DNA of 18,127 bases from Pseudomonadota bacterium. Lineage in GTDB: Bacteria > Pseudomonadota > Gammaproteobacteria > Burkholderiales > Gallionellaceae. The stretch is from positions 1 to 18,127 of the forward strand of contig JAJZSA010000054.1 in NCBI GenBank assembly GCA_021822115.1, read 5' to 3'. Under the pieces are notes generated by a model that saw only the letters and a list, made by a program, of their open reading frames with translations, was not told where the DNA came from and ran no database searches. Below are positions 1-6,967 of this stretch, piece by piece. Within the stretch, counting starts at the first letter, position 1. Each line of letters opens with the position of its first letter. The position numbers and the translations under genes are program-made.

Positions 1-53
1 GGAGTGAGTTCCTTGATTTCCTTGATGCGGACGTCGTCGACGATGTGTTTCAT
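1..53 (-). CDS. aroG: 3-deoxy-7-phosphoheptulonate (DAHP) synthase, N-terminal fragment (runs off the left edge)
   Basis: Only the first 17 codons are in the window. Read on the minus strand from an ATG at 53 they give MKHIVDDVRIKEIKELT. This matches the N-terminus of class I DAHP synthases of the AroF/AroG/AroH type, where E. coli AroG has DDLRIKEIKELLPP. The enzyme condenses phosphoenolpyruvate and erythrose 4-phosphate at the start of the shikimate pathway, in the cytoplasm. It lies 90 nt downstream of mutL on the same strand, so readthrough from mutL is possible. A weak -10-like CATAAT at 95-90 (minus strand) could give it its own start, but I see no matching -35 and no clear Shine-Dalgarno. 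The paralog (aroF, G or H) and its feedback type cannot be told from so short a piece. Confidence 0.8.
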   Translation of the reverse strand, partial: MKHIVDDVRIKEIKELT

Positions 54-143
54 GGCGATAGACAGCAAGTTGTTGCGGGAAAGGCGCGCATTATGCCTGT
101 TCTTGCGGCTTTGCGGGCAGCTGCACCGGCTAAGTAATGATGA

Positions 144-1946
144 TTATTGCCCGCGCATGAACATCGCATCCAGCTCCGCCAGCGTGACCTGGAACCAGGT
201 CGGGCGACCGTGGTTGCACTGGTCGGCGCGTTCAGTCTGTTCCATCTCGCGCAGGATGGCGTTCATCTCGGGCAATGAAAGCTGCTGGTTGGCGCGTACG
301 GCGGAATGGCAGGCGAGGGTGGCGAGCAGTTCGTTGCGGCGTTCGGTGAGCGCGCGGCTGGCACCGAAGTCGCGCAGTTCGTGCAGCACTTCGCGCGCGG
401 CGTCTTCCGCTTTGGATTGCTTCAGCATCGCGGGCATGGCGCGTACGGCCAGCGTATGCGTGGAGAGCGGGGCGATATCGAAGCCGAGTTGATGCAATGC
501 CTGTTGTTGTTCTTCCACGGTGGCGACATCCAGCGCTTCGGCGGCGAAAGTGACCGGCACCAGCAATTGCTGGGTCGGCATCTGCTGGGCATCGAAGGCG
601 GTCTTCAGGCGTTCATAGACGATGCGTTCATGGGCGGCATGCATGTCCACCACCACCAGTCCGTGCTGATTCTGCGCCAGGATGTAGATGCCAGAGAGCT
701 GGCCTAAAGCGAAACCCAGGGGATGGGGTTCCAACTGCGGTGCCATGTCGGCGCGCGCGGGTGCCGCAGTGTCTGGCGTGGCTATCTCCTTCCGCACCGT
801 CGCCGCCTCTTCCCATAGCTGATAGGCGGCCTGCGGCTGGGCGGCGTTGAAGCGCATGGTCTGCTGCTGGATGGGCTCGGAAGTTTTTTTCTCACCCTCT
901 CCCCAGCTCCCTCCCGCGGCAGCGGGAGAGGGGGCCGGGATGGCAGGGGCGCTTTCCTTCATCGTCGCTCCCAGCGCGTCATGCAGCGCATGGAACACGA
1001 ACTGGTGGATGCCCTGGCTCTCGCGGAAGCGCACTTCGCTCTTGGCGGGATGCACGTTCACGTCCACCTGTTCCGGCGGCATGTCGAGGAAGAGCACGAA
1101 GGCGGGATGGCGCTGGTGGTGCAGGATGTCCTGATAGGCCTGGCGCACGGCGTGCATCAGCACCTTGTCGCGCACGAAGCGGCCGTTGACGAAGAAGTAT
1201 TGTTCGTCGCGCGTGGAGCGGGAATAGGCGGGCAGGGCGGCGATGCCGTAGAGGTGCAGCGGGCCGATCTGGCGTTCTACGCTGACAGCATGCTGGCCGA
1301 ACTCGGGGCCGAGGATGGCGTTAATGCGTTGCGCCAGACTCTGTTGCGGCAGCTGCCAGATACCCTTGCCGTCGCGTTGCAAGGCGAACGCCACGTCCGG
1401 CCGCGACAAGGCGAGGCGTTTGAAGGTCTCTTCGCACCAGGCGAATTCGGTGCTCTCGCTCTTCAGGAACTTGCGCCGGGCCGGCGTATTGAAATACAGC
1501 TCGCGCATCTCAATGCTGGTGCCGTGCGGATGCGCGGCGGGAGCGGCGGCACTCTGCGTGCCATCGATCGCCTCGACCTTCCACGCATGGGCAGCTTCGG
1601 CGGTGCGGCTGGTCAGCGCCAGTTGCGCCACCGCCGCCATGCTGGCCAGCGCCTCGCCGCGGAAGCCCATGCTGGCCACGCGTTGCAAGTCTTCCAGCGT
1701 GGCGATCTTGCTGGTGGCATGCCGCATCAGCGCCAGCGGCAACTCCTCCTGCGCGATGCCTTTGCCGTTGTCGCGCACCACCAGGCGCTTGATGCCGCCG
1801 CCTTCCAGTTGCACGGCGATCTCGGTCGCACCGGCATCCAGGCTGTTCTCCAGCAGTTCCTTCAGCGCGGAGGCGGGGCGTTCGATCACCTCGCCGGCGG
1901 CGATCTGGTTGATGAGCAGGTCGGGGAGCAGATGGATGGCAGACAT
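144..1946 (-). CDS. mutL: DNA mismatch repair protein MutL (endonuclease type)
   Basis: A complete 600-residue MutL. It couples mismatch recognition by MutS to strand incision and removal. The N-terminal GHKL ATPase is clear: QIAAGEVIERPAS near residue 14, LLENSLDAGAT, DNGKGI, HATSKI and GFRGEAL. A low-complexity linker at about 330-400 joins it to the C-terminal dimerisation domain. That domain carries DMHAAHERIVYE (D434 to E445), which fits the DQHA(X)2E(X)4E metal-binding motif of MutL proteins that nick DNA themselves, plus ACHSAVRA and CNHGRPT. Such MutLs are typical of bacteria without MutH. The start is fixed by the conserved family N-terminus. Immediately upstream there is no Shine-Dalgarno, but there is a TATAAT placed for near-leaderless transcription. 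The linker contains an in-frame palindromic repeat, listed separately. The gene is divergent from the cytochrome bd operon. Confidence 0.97.
   Translation of the reverse strand: MSAIHLLPDLLINQIAAGEVIERPASALKELLENSLDAGATEIAVQLEGGGIKRLVVRDNGKGIAQEELPLALMRHATSKIATLEDLQRVASMGFRGEALASMAAVAQLALTSRTAEAAHAWKVEAIDGTQSAAAPAAHPHGTSIEMRELYFNTPARRKFLKSESTEFAWCEETFKRLALSRPDVAFALQRDGKGIWQLPQQSLAQRINAILGPEFGQHAVSVERQIGPLHLYGIAALPAYSRSTRDEQYFFVNGRFVRDKVLMHAVRQAYQDILHHQRHPAFVLFLDMPPEQVDVNVHPAKSEVRFRESQGIHQFVFHALHDALGATMKESAPAIPAPSPAAAGGSWGEGEKKTSEPIQQQTMRFNAAQPQAAYQLWEEAATVRKEIATPDTAAPARADMAPQLEPHPLGFALGQLSGIYILAQNQHGLVVVDMHAAHERIVYERLKTAFDAQQMPTQQLLVPVTFAAEALDVATVEEQQQALHQLGFDIAPLSTHTLAVRAMPAMLKQSKAEDAAREVLHELRDFGASRALTERRNELLATLACHSAVRANQQLSLPEMNAILREMEQTERADQCNHGRPTWFQVTLAELDAMFMRGQ
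891..937. repeat. Palindromic CCCTCTCC...GGGAGAGG-type repeat inside mutL
   Basis: Within the mutL linker lies a C-rich then G-rich palindrome. CTCCCGC (911-917) pairs with GCGGGAG (922-928) around a GGCA loop. CCCTCTCCC (895-903) can alternatively pair with GGGAGAGGG (924-932). This looks like the small dispersed palindromes (CCCTCACCC...CTCTCCCGC-loop-GCGGGAGAGGG) that are common between genes in many Proteobacteria. Here it is read in frame as roughly PSPAAAGGSWGEGEKK, around residues 337-352, in the flexible region where an insertion would be tolerated. Membership in a repeat family is inferred from its form; no second copy is in the window. Confidence 0.55.
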
Positions 1947-1954
1947 GGCGCGCG

Positions 1955-1960
1955 ATTATA
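1955..1960 (-). promoter_or_regulatory. mutL -10 element (TATAAT), near-leaderless start
   Basis: On the minus strand a perfect TATAAT occupies 1960-1955. Only 8 nt separate it from the A of the mutL ATG at 1946, so transcription would start at or one to two bases before the start codon. No good -35 is seen 17 bp upstream (TCCGGT). The lack of a Shine-Dalgarno agrees with a leaderless message. Confidence 0.5.
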
Positions 1961-2074
1961 CCGGATGGCCATATGAGACCGGAGGCGGTTACGCTTGTAC
2001 ACGGCATATGTAAAAGCGCCGTGGATCAATAACACTGAAGTGAAATAAATACAGCTATCAGCAACACTTTCTGG

Positions 2075-2120
2075 TGCGACATCATGACGCATATTCCTGC
2101 GGCAGAGTCGTCCCTACAAT
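2075..2120 (+). promoter_or_regulatory. cyd operon promoter with RegA/PrrA-like inverted-repeat box
   Basis: TGCGACATCATGACGCA (2075-2091) is an inverted repeat with one mismatched arm position. It is followed after 23 nt by TACAAT (2115-2120). With a start near 2127 the box centre lies at about -44, and the -35 position (TATTCC) is poor, which suggests activator dependence. GCGAC-N5-GACGC resembles sites of the RegA/PrrA/ActR/RoxR redox response regulators, which are known to control terminal oxidases. The same layout recurs at 5310, 5819 and 6968. The leader to cydP is about 32 nt. Confidence 0.7.
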
Positions 2121-2158
2121 GATTGCGTGTTTCGGAGAGGTCCGTGAAAGGACATGCG

Positions 2159-2371
2159 ATGAAAAGCAACAAGTGGTTTGCAAATATACCGATCCTGTTC
2201 TGGGAAGTCCTGTTTGCCCTGCTGCTGAAAAGCGTATTGCTGTTCCTGCTGTGGTGGGTTTTTTTCTCTCACACCCCCGACAAACAAACCATCGCCGATT
2301 CGGTAGCGGAACGCATTTCCGGTACCGCTCAAGACATTTCCTTAACTTCACGGAGGCATCGCCATGATTGA
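2159..2371 (+). CDS. cydP: CydP-like small membrane subunit of cytochrome bd oxidase
   Basis: A 70-residue protein that begins MKSNKWFANIPILFWEVLFA. It has one strongly hydrophobic helix (about residues 8-32, ending LLWWVFFS), then a polar tail with VAERISG. This layout, its size and its place directly before cydA match the small proteins annotated as cytochrome oxidase putative small subunit CydP in Beta- and Gammaproteobacteria. The start is chosen at 2159 because AAAGGA (2147-2152) sits 6 nt upstream; an in-frame GTG at 2144 and an ATG at 2123 are less well placed. The stop overlaps the cydA start by 8 nt, so the two are translationally coupled. The role in bd oxidase assembly or stability is inferred from context, and no catalytic residues are expected. 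Confidence 0.75.
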   Translation: MKSNKWFANIPILFWEVLFALLLKSVLLFLLWWVFFSHTPDKQTIADSVAERISGTAQDISLTSRRHRHD

Positions 2372-3965
2372 TCCTGGTGCAGTTGATCTTGCTCGTCTGC
2401 AATTCGCCGTTACGGCCCTTTACCATTTCATCTTTGTACCGCTCACGCTGGGCCTGTCATTCCTGCTGGTCATCATGGAAACCGTCTATGTGATGACCGA
2501 CAAGCCGATCTATCGCGACATGACAAAATTCTGGGGTAAGTTGTTCGGCATCAATTTCGCGCTCGGCGTGACCACCGGACTCACCATGGAATTCCAGTTC
2601 GGTACTAACTGGGCGTATTACTCGCATTACGTAGGCGACATCTTCGGGGCGCCGCTGGCCATCGAGGGCTTGCTCGCATTCTTCCTGGAGTCGACCATGG
2701 TCGGCCTGTTCTTTTTCGGCTGGGACCGGTTGTCAAAAGTCGGGCATTTGACCATCACTTATCTGGTGGCGATTGGCTCCAACCTGTCAGCGGTGCTGAT
2801 CCTGATCGCCAACGGCTGGATGCAGAATCCGGTGGGGGCGGAATTCAACCCGGTCACCATGCGCATGGAGATGACCAGCTTCTGGGACCTGGTATTCAAC
2901 CCGGCGGCACAGGCCAAGTTCGTGCACACCGTGTCGTCCGGTTATGTGACCGCCTCGGTGTTCGTGCTGGGCATCTCGTCCTGGTATCTGCTCAAGGGGC
3001 GCGATCTGGAGTTTGCGCGGCGTTCCTTCCGCATCGCCGCCGCTTTTGGTTTGGCGTCGGCATTGTCGGTGGTCGTGCTGGGCGATGAATCGGGCTATGC
3101 CGTGACCGAGCATCAGAAGACCAAGCTCGCCGCCATAGAAGGCATGTGGACGACGGAGGAGGCTCCCGCAGGCCTGACCGTGTTCGGCATTCCAGATGAG
3201 GCCAATCGCACCAACCATGCCGAGGTGAAGATTCCCTACATGCTGGGACTGATCGCCACACGTTCTACCAACACAGTACTGCCCGGCATCGACCAGCTCG
3301 AAGTCACGCTCAAGCAGCGTATCGAAAGTGGGGCCATTGCCGTGAGCGCCCTGGACAGAATGCGCAATGACAAGGACGACGCTGCAGCAATCGATCTGTT
3401 TGCGCAGCACAAGGCGGACATGGGTTACGGCCTGCTGCTGAAGAAATACACAGCGGATGTCGCGGCGGCCACGCCGGAGATGGTGGCGCAGGCGGTGGAT
3501 GATGCCATCCCGCCGGTTGTGCCGTTGTTCTGGAGCTTTCGCATCATGGTCGCACTGGGCTTTGCGTTCATTGCGCTGTTCGCCATCGCATTCTGGGCCT
3601 CGGCAAAAAACAGCTTCGAGCAAAAACGCTGGCTGTTGCGTTGGGCGCTGTGGTTCATCCCCATGCCATGGATCGCGACTCAGGTGGGCTGGATCGTGGC
3701 CGAAGTAGGGCGCCAGCCCTGGACGGTGCACGGCGTGCTCCCCACGCATCTTTCCGTTTCCAGTGTGTCAGCCAACGAAGTGCTGTTGTCGCTGGCGGGG
3801 TTCTTCGCGTTCTACACCCTGCTGTTGGTGGCCGAGCTCTACCTGATGTTCAAATACGCGCGCCTCGGACCATCCAGTCTCGGCACCGGTGTCTACCACT
3901 TCGAGACGGGTGGCGGCATGACCAAGGGCACTGTGTCTGCGCCCATTTCCAGGAAGGAGTTCTGA
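2364..3965 (+). CDS. cydA: Cytochrome bd quinol oxidase subunit I
   Basis: A 533-residue inner-membrane subunit that oxidises quinol and reduces oxygen to water with high affinity. The heme ligands are present: H21 (b595, equal to H19 in E. coli), H188 (b558) and M395 (b558). The quinol-loop motif TKLAAIEGMW and the conserved GWIVAEVGRQPWTVHGVLPT region are intact. Length and an extended insertion after GMW point to the long Q-loop, E. coli-like subtype, not the cyanide-insensitive CioA type. GGAGG sits just upstream of the ATG, and the start overlaps the end of cydP. cydB follows after 1 nt. Expression is expected to follow the redox box at 2075, consistent with use at low oxygen. No anomalies were seen. 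Confidence 0.97.
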   Translation: MIDPGAVDLARLQFAVTALYHFIFVPLTLGLSFLLVIMETVYVMTDKPIYRDMTKFWGKLFGINFALGVTTGLTMEFQFGTNWAYYSHYVGDIFGAPLAIEGLLAFFLESTMVGLFFFGWDRLSKVGHLTITYLVAIGSNLSAVLILIANGWMQNPVGAEFNPVTMRMEMTSFWDLVFNPAAQAKFVHTVSSGYVTASVFVLGISSWYLLKGRDLEFARRSFRIAAAFGLASALSVVVLGDESGYAVTEHQKTKLAAIEGMWTTEEAPAGLTVFGIPDEANRTNHAEVKIPYMLGLIATRSTNTVLPGIDQLEVTLKQRIESGAIAVSALDRMRNDKDDAAAIDLFAQHKADMGYGLLLKKYTADVAAATPEMVAQAVDDAIPPVVPLFWSFRIMVALGFAFIALFAIAFWASAKNSFEQKRWLLRWALWFIPMPWIATQVGWIVAEVGRQPWTVHGVLPTHLSVSSVSANEVLLSLAGFFAFYTLLLVAELYLMFKYARLGPSSLGTGVYHFETGGGMTKGTVSAPISRKEF

Positions 3966-3966
3966 C

Positions 3967-5103
3967 ATGCTCGATTACGAAACCCTCAAACTGATCTGGT
4001 GGCTGCTGGTCGGCGTTCTGTTGGTCGGCTTCGCCGTGATGGATGGACACGATATGGGCATGGGGGCCTTGCTGCCCTTCGTCGCCAAGACCGACAGCGA
4101 ACGCCGCGTGCTGATCAACAGCGTGGCACCGCACTGGGATGGTAACCAGGTCTGGTTCATCACCGCAGGCGGTGCGATCTTTGCGGCGTGGCCGCTCGTC
4201 TATGCCACCGCATTCTCCGGTTTGTACTTTGCTCTGATGGCGGTGCTATGGGCGATGTTCTTTCGACCGGTTGGCTTTGACTACCGTAGCAAGGTAGCCG
4301 ATCCGCGCTGGCGTACCGCGTGGGATTGGGGATTGTTCGCAGGCTCGACCGTGCCCGCGCTGTTGTTCGGTGTGGCCTTCGGTAATGTGTTGCAGGGTGT
4401 GCCGTTCCACTACGCAGACGACATGCGCTCCATCTATACCGGCACCTTCTGGGCCTTGCTCAATCCCTTCGCCTTGCTGTCGGGTGTGCTCAGTCTGGCC
4501 ATGATCGTATTCCATGGGGCCAACTATCTGATTGTGCGCACCGAAGGCGTGATCCAGCAGCGTGCCGCCCGCGCCTCGATGATCTTCGGCGCACTGATGG
4601 CGCTGGTATTCGCGGTCTGCGGCGTGATGGTGATGAACATGCAGGGCTACGTGCAGATCAGCGGACCGGAGGCCGGGGTGATGCAGGGCCCGCTGGAGAA
4701 AGCGGTCGAGATGCGGGCCGGCGCCTGGCTCTACAATTTCGACAAGCTGTCGCTGCTGTGGCTGTTCCCCGCACTCGGCATCATCGGTGCACTGGCGGGC
4801 ATGGCCTTTGCCGCCAAGTTGAAAGGCATGTCGGCATTCGTGGCGAGTTCGGTGGCGATGCTGGGGGTGATCTTCACCGCCGGGGTCGCCATGTTCCCCT
4901 TCGTGCTGCCGTCCAGCTCCGACCCTTCGCACAGCCTGACCGTATGGGATTGCGTCTCCAGCGCGGGCACGCTGGGTATCATGTTCTGGGTAGCCCTGAT
5001 CATGACACCCATCGTCATCGCCTACACCGGCTGGGCATACCGCATCATGCGCGGCAAGATTACCGTCGCGCATATCGAAGCCAATGATCATTCACTATAT
5101 TGA
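3967..5103 (+). CDS. cydB: Cytochrome bd quinol oxidase subunit II
   Basis: A 378-residue multi-helix membrane protein that pairs with CydA, nearly the same length as E. coli CydB (379). The N-terminal helix ends in GFAVMDGHDMGMGALLPF, the conserved acidic motif of the family. Other hallmarks are HWDGNQVWFITAGGAIFAAWP and FRPVGFDYRSK, and near the C-terminus the SSSDPSHSLTVWDCVSS segment. The start follows GGAAGGAG by 6 nt and lies 1 nt after the cydA stop. CydB has no heme of its own in the known structures but is needed for the complex. cydX follows 15 nt downstream, giving the full proteobacterial operon. Confidence 0.97.
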   Translation: MLDYETLKLIWWLLVGVLLVGFAVMDGHDMGMGALLPFVAKTDSERRVLINSVAPHWDGNQVWFITAGGAIFAAWPLVYATAFSGLYFALMAVLWAMFFRPVGFDYRSKVADPRWRTAWDWGLFAGSTVPALLFGVAFGNVLQGVPFHYADDMRSIYTGTFWALLNPFALLSGVLSLAMIVFHGANYLIVRTEGVIQQRAARASMIFGALMALVFAVCGVMVMNMQGYVQISGPEAGVMQGPLEKAVEMRAGAWLYNFDKLSLLWLFPALGIIGALAGMAFAAKLKGMSAFVASSVAMLGVIFTAGVAMFPFVLPSSSDPSHSLTVWDCVSSAGTLGIMFWVALIMTPIVIAYTGWAYRIMRGKITVAHIEANDHSLY

Positions 5104-5118
5104 GAAAGGAAAAACATC

Positions 5119-5229
5119 ATGTGGTATTTCGCCTGGATACTCGGCATCTCCGCCGCCGTGATGCTGGCCGTGCTGAACGCGATGTGGTACGAAGCCCAGG
5201 AATGCGCGCAGCAGAACAACAAGCACTGA
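5119..5229 (+). CDS. cydX: Cytochrome bd oxidase small subunit CydX
   Basis: A 36-residue single-helix protein beginning MWYFAWILGISAAVMLAVLN. E. coli CydX starts MWYFAWILG and is 37 residues, so the match is firm despite the small size. CydX sits beside the CydA hemes and is needed for full oxidase activity and stability. A GAGAAAGGA ribosome site lies 8 nt before the ATG. The acidic residue after the helix (WYEAQE) is conserved in the family, where E. coli has ALEHVE. It is the last gene of the cyd operon; a hairpin follows. Confidence 0.95.
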   Translation: MWYFAWILGISAAVMLAVLNAMWYEAQECAQQNNKH

Positions 5230-5250
5230 TCCGATACCGATGTTGCGCAA

Positions 5251-5287
5251 CCGATGCCACGGGATTCAAGCCATGCCGTGGCTTCGG
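5251..5287 (+). terminator. Hairpin downstream of cydX, without a U tract
   Basis: CCGATGCCACGG (5251-5262) pairs with CCGTGGCTTCGG (5276-5287): 12 positions with a single T-T mismatch and a 13-nt loop. It begins 22 nt after the cydX stop. No T run follows, so it is not a classical intrinsic terminator. It may protect the 3' end or aid termination before the next promoter at 5310. Confidence 0.45.
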
Positions 5288-5309
5288 TATTTCCGGCTCC
5301 GGCATCTGC

Positions 5310-5355
5310 TGCGACATCATGACGCATTCCGTCATATGGGTGTTTCCACAATAAT
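5310..5355 (+). promoter_or_regulatory. Cytochrome c promoter with RegA/PrrA-like box
   Basis: TGCGACATCATGACGCA (5310-5326) is identical over all 17 bases to the box upstream of the cyd operon. AATAAT (5350-5355) lies exactly 23 nt further on, as in the other copies; CACAAT at 5347 is an overlapping alternative. The -35 position reads TTCCGT, a poor match. The predicted start near 5362 leaves a leader of about 70 nt before the cytochrome c gene, with a short CCCG-A6-CGGG hairpin in it. Confidence 0.65.
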
Positions 5356-5431
5356 TCAGCTCCCGAAAAAACGGGCGGTGTGTCGTGAAAAATCGATAGT
5401 GCAATGAGTATGTTTATTTTCAGGAGAAGAA

Positions 5432-5746
5432 ATGAGATCGATCTTTACAGCAGTCGTTGTTTCCAGTTTGTTGATCGCGGGTAATGCCTCGGCTGCGGAT
5501 ATGCCCAAGGAAGGCAAGGCTAAATGTGGCGCTTGCCACGCAGTAGAAAAGAAAATCGTCGGTCCTTCGTTTATGGATGTGGCTGCTAAATATGCCGGCA
5601 AAGCAGACGCAGAAAAGACGCTTGTCGCCAACATCACCAAGGGCGGAGCATTTGGCTGGAAGTTCGGCAGCATGCCCCCCAAAGGCGCAGGTGCAAAACC
5701 GGAAGAGATCGAATTGATGGCGAAGTACATCCTGACTTTGAAGTAA
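5432..5746 (+). CDS. Small class I c-type cytochrome (c551/c552-like)
   Basis: A 104-residue periplasmic electron carrier. A signal peptide (residues 1-21, ending GNASA) leaves a mature domain of about 83 residues. One heme site, CGACH, is at 32-36, and the probable axial methionine is M81 in GSMPPKGA. This pattern and the AKYILTLK ending fit the cytochrome c551/c552 family, which carries electrons to cytochrome cd1, peroxidases or heme-copper oxidases. AGGAGAAG precedes the ATG. The gene is monocistronic, between its own promoter (5310) and a strong terminator (5765). It shares its regulatory box with the bd oxidase although bd oxidases take electrons from quinol, so a separate partner is likely. 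The partner cannot be named from this window. Confidence 0.9.
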   Translation: MRSIFTAVVVSSLLIAGNASAADMPKEGKAKCGACHAVEKKIVGPSFMDVAAKYAGKADAEKTLVANITKGGAFGWKFGSMPPKGAGAKPEEIELMAKYILTLK

Positions 5747-5764
5747 ACGGCCAAGGGGTGATTC

Positions 5765-5797
5765 AAAAAAACAGCCGGCTTGTGCCGGCTGTTTTTT
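5765..5797 (+). terminator. Intrinsic terminator after the cytochrome c gene
   Basis: ACAGCCGGC (5771-5779) pairs with GCCGGCTGT (5784-5792) around a TTGT loop. It is preceded by an A run and followed by six T residues (5792-5797). The A and T runs would also allow bidirectional use. Confidence 0.93.
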
Positions 5798-5818
5798 ATT
5801 GTGGTTGTCAGCAGTGGC

Positions 5819-5864
5819 TGCGACATCATGTCGCATTCCTTTTCGATGCTTGCATGGTTAGATT
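5819..5864 (+). promoter_or_regulatory. Promoter with a perfect inverted-repeat box, upstream of the GNAT remnant
   Basis: TGCGACATCATGTCGCA (5819-5835) is a perfect inverted repeat, with 8-bp arms around one central base. It is the most symmetrical of the four boxes here. TAGATT (5859-5864) follows after exactly 23 nt. The -35 position reads TTCCTT. No intact gene follows directly; the first open frame is the broken acetyltransferase, and the next intact gene is the cytochrome c'-like gene at 6349. Confidence 0.6.
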
Positions 5865-5985
5865 GCGCGTACCAGGTCGGCTGGTTCATCGTTCTCCTCC
5901 CGTTACCGCATGACAAGCTGCCGGCCTGGTATCCGTTATGTCTGGATACCCGCTACGCCACATCACTTACGATCCGGAGGGCGAC

Positions 5986-6320
5986 ATGCGCAATACCTTC
6001 ACCGTTCATTGCCTGCCCTGGGACATCTGTTCGCCGTTGCTGGAAGCCTTTCGCCTGGAGGCTAGCCAACGTCCGTCTTGAGTCACATCGATGCTTTGCC
6101 AGACCCGCGCGATGCCAGGTTGCGGCATGCTATCGCGATCGATTCCAGCGGCCGGGTGATCGGCGCGGCGCGTCTGCAAGACAACGACAAGGTGGATCGC
6201 CTGGCGGTGATGCCGCATGAGCGGCATGAGCAGGTCAAGACGGCACTTCTGGAGATACTGCGCGATTACGCGCATGACCGTACATCAAAACAAAGAATCA
6301 GTTCCAGCCTTGCTGAGTGA
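5986..6320 (+). pseudogene. GNAT-family acetyltransferase remnant (frameshifted and truncated)
   Basis: Two open pieces in different frames look like one GNAT N-acetyltransferase. The first, 5986-6081, follows GGAGG by 5 nt and reads MRNTFTVHCLPWDICSPLLE then AFRLEA, resembling the first strand and helix of the fold. It hits TGA at 6079. The second continues in another frame from about 6066 to 6320: HAIAIDSSGRVIGAARL, VDRLAVMPHERHEQVKTALL, EILRDYA. This covers the central strands and the acetyl-CoA loop, although the usual Q/RxxGxG/A loop is degraded (ERHEQV). The C-terminal third of a normal GNAT is missing. The frame change lies between about 6061 and 6081. Programmed shifting seems unlikely because the acetyl-CoA loop and C-terminus are also damaged. 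A sequencing error could explain the shift but not the truncation. Confidence 0.6.
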
Positions 6321-6348
6321 GGGGACGTTAACTTGTATGGAGGAAAAG

Positions 6349-6810
6349 ATGCACAAGGTTGCAAAGTCGTTGTTGGTCGTTTCGTTGCTGGTCGGATGCA
6401 TCGGTAGCGCACGGGCCGAGATGTCGCGCGAGGCGCAGGCAATCAAGGTCAGGCAAGGGGCTTACTCGATGTTGTCTTGGTATTTGGGATCCATGCTGCG
6501 CATGGCGAAAGGCGACGAGCCATATAACAGGGCGCGCTTTACGCACGATGCCGAAGCGCTCGCTTTCTTAAGCAAGCTACCCAATGATGCTTTCATCCCC
6601 GGCTCTGACAAGGGCGATACCAAGGCTAGTCCGGAGATATGGAAAAATCCTGACGCGTTTCGCCTGGCCAGTGAAAAAATGGAGACCGAGGCGCGCAAAC
6701 TAGCCGATCTGGCTGTGCATGCTGAACCGTCCGATCTGGGGGATCAACTGAAGCAAGTACGGCAAGCCTGCAAGGCATGCCACGAAGATTTCAAACAACG
6801 CAGCAATTGA
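6349..6810 (+). CDS. Cytochrome c'-type (class II) monoheme protein
   Basis: A 153-residue exported protein with a signal peptide ending near residue 24 (CIGSARA). It has a helical body and a single heme site close to the C-terminus: CKACH at 141-145, followed by EDFKQR. A C-terminal CxxCH with R/K-rich flanks in a four-helix bundle is the signature of class II cytochromes, mainly cytochrome c'. These bind NO or CO in the periplasm and are linked to nitrosative-stress protection. The start is set at 6349, where GGAGG lies 5 nt upstream; an in-frame ATG at 6337 is less likely because the GGAGG overlaps it. I see no convincing promoter right upstream, so transcription may come through the GNAT remnant from the box at 5819. 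Its actual role is not shown by the sequence. Confidence 0.88.
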   Translation: MHKVAKSLLVVSLLVGCIGSARAEMSREAQAIKVRQGAYSMLSWYLGSMLRMAKGDEPYNRARFTHDAEALAFLSKLPNDAFIPGSDKGDTKASPEIWKNPDAFRLASEKMETEARKLADLAVHAEPSDLGDQLKQVRQACKACHEDFKQRSN

Positions 6811-6967
6811 CCTCATCCGCCAGCTGCTTGAACCACGGCATTGTGTTGCCTGGTAGCCGCGTTCGTCGCTCTTTGCATTGAGGTCAGCGCTCCATGGCGG
6901 GCGGCACTTACAGTTGCTCGTTGTGCCGTCCATTTCTACGGTTGTGTGCGACTGCGGCAATTTGCCG

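Noticed and set aside
2000..2023. CACGGC...GCCGTG inverted repeat between mutL and the cyd promoter
   Set aside because: Six-base arms with a 12-nt loop and no second copy; too weak to call an operator or terminator.
2633..2645. GGCGACATC inside cydA, resembling half of the regulatory box
   Set aside because: Only one half-site, within coding sequence, with no paired GNCGC and no -10 at the fixed distance.
5780..6220. 146-codon plus-strand open frame running from the terminator through the promoter at 5819
   Set aside because: It begins inside the terminator hairpin, crosses the promoter and conflicts with the GNAT remnant frames; no family resemblance.
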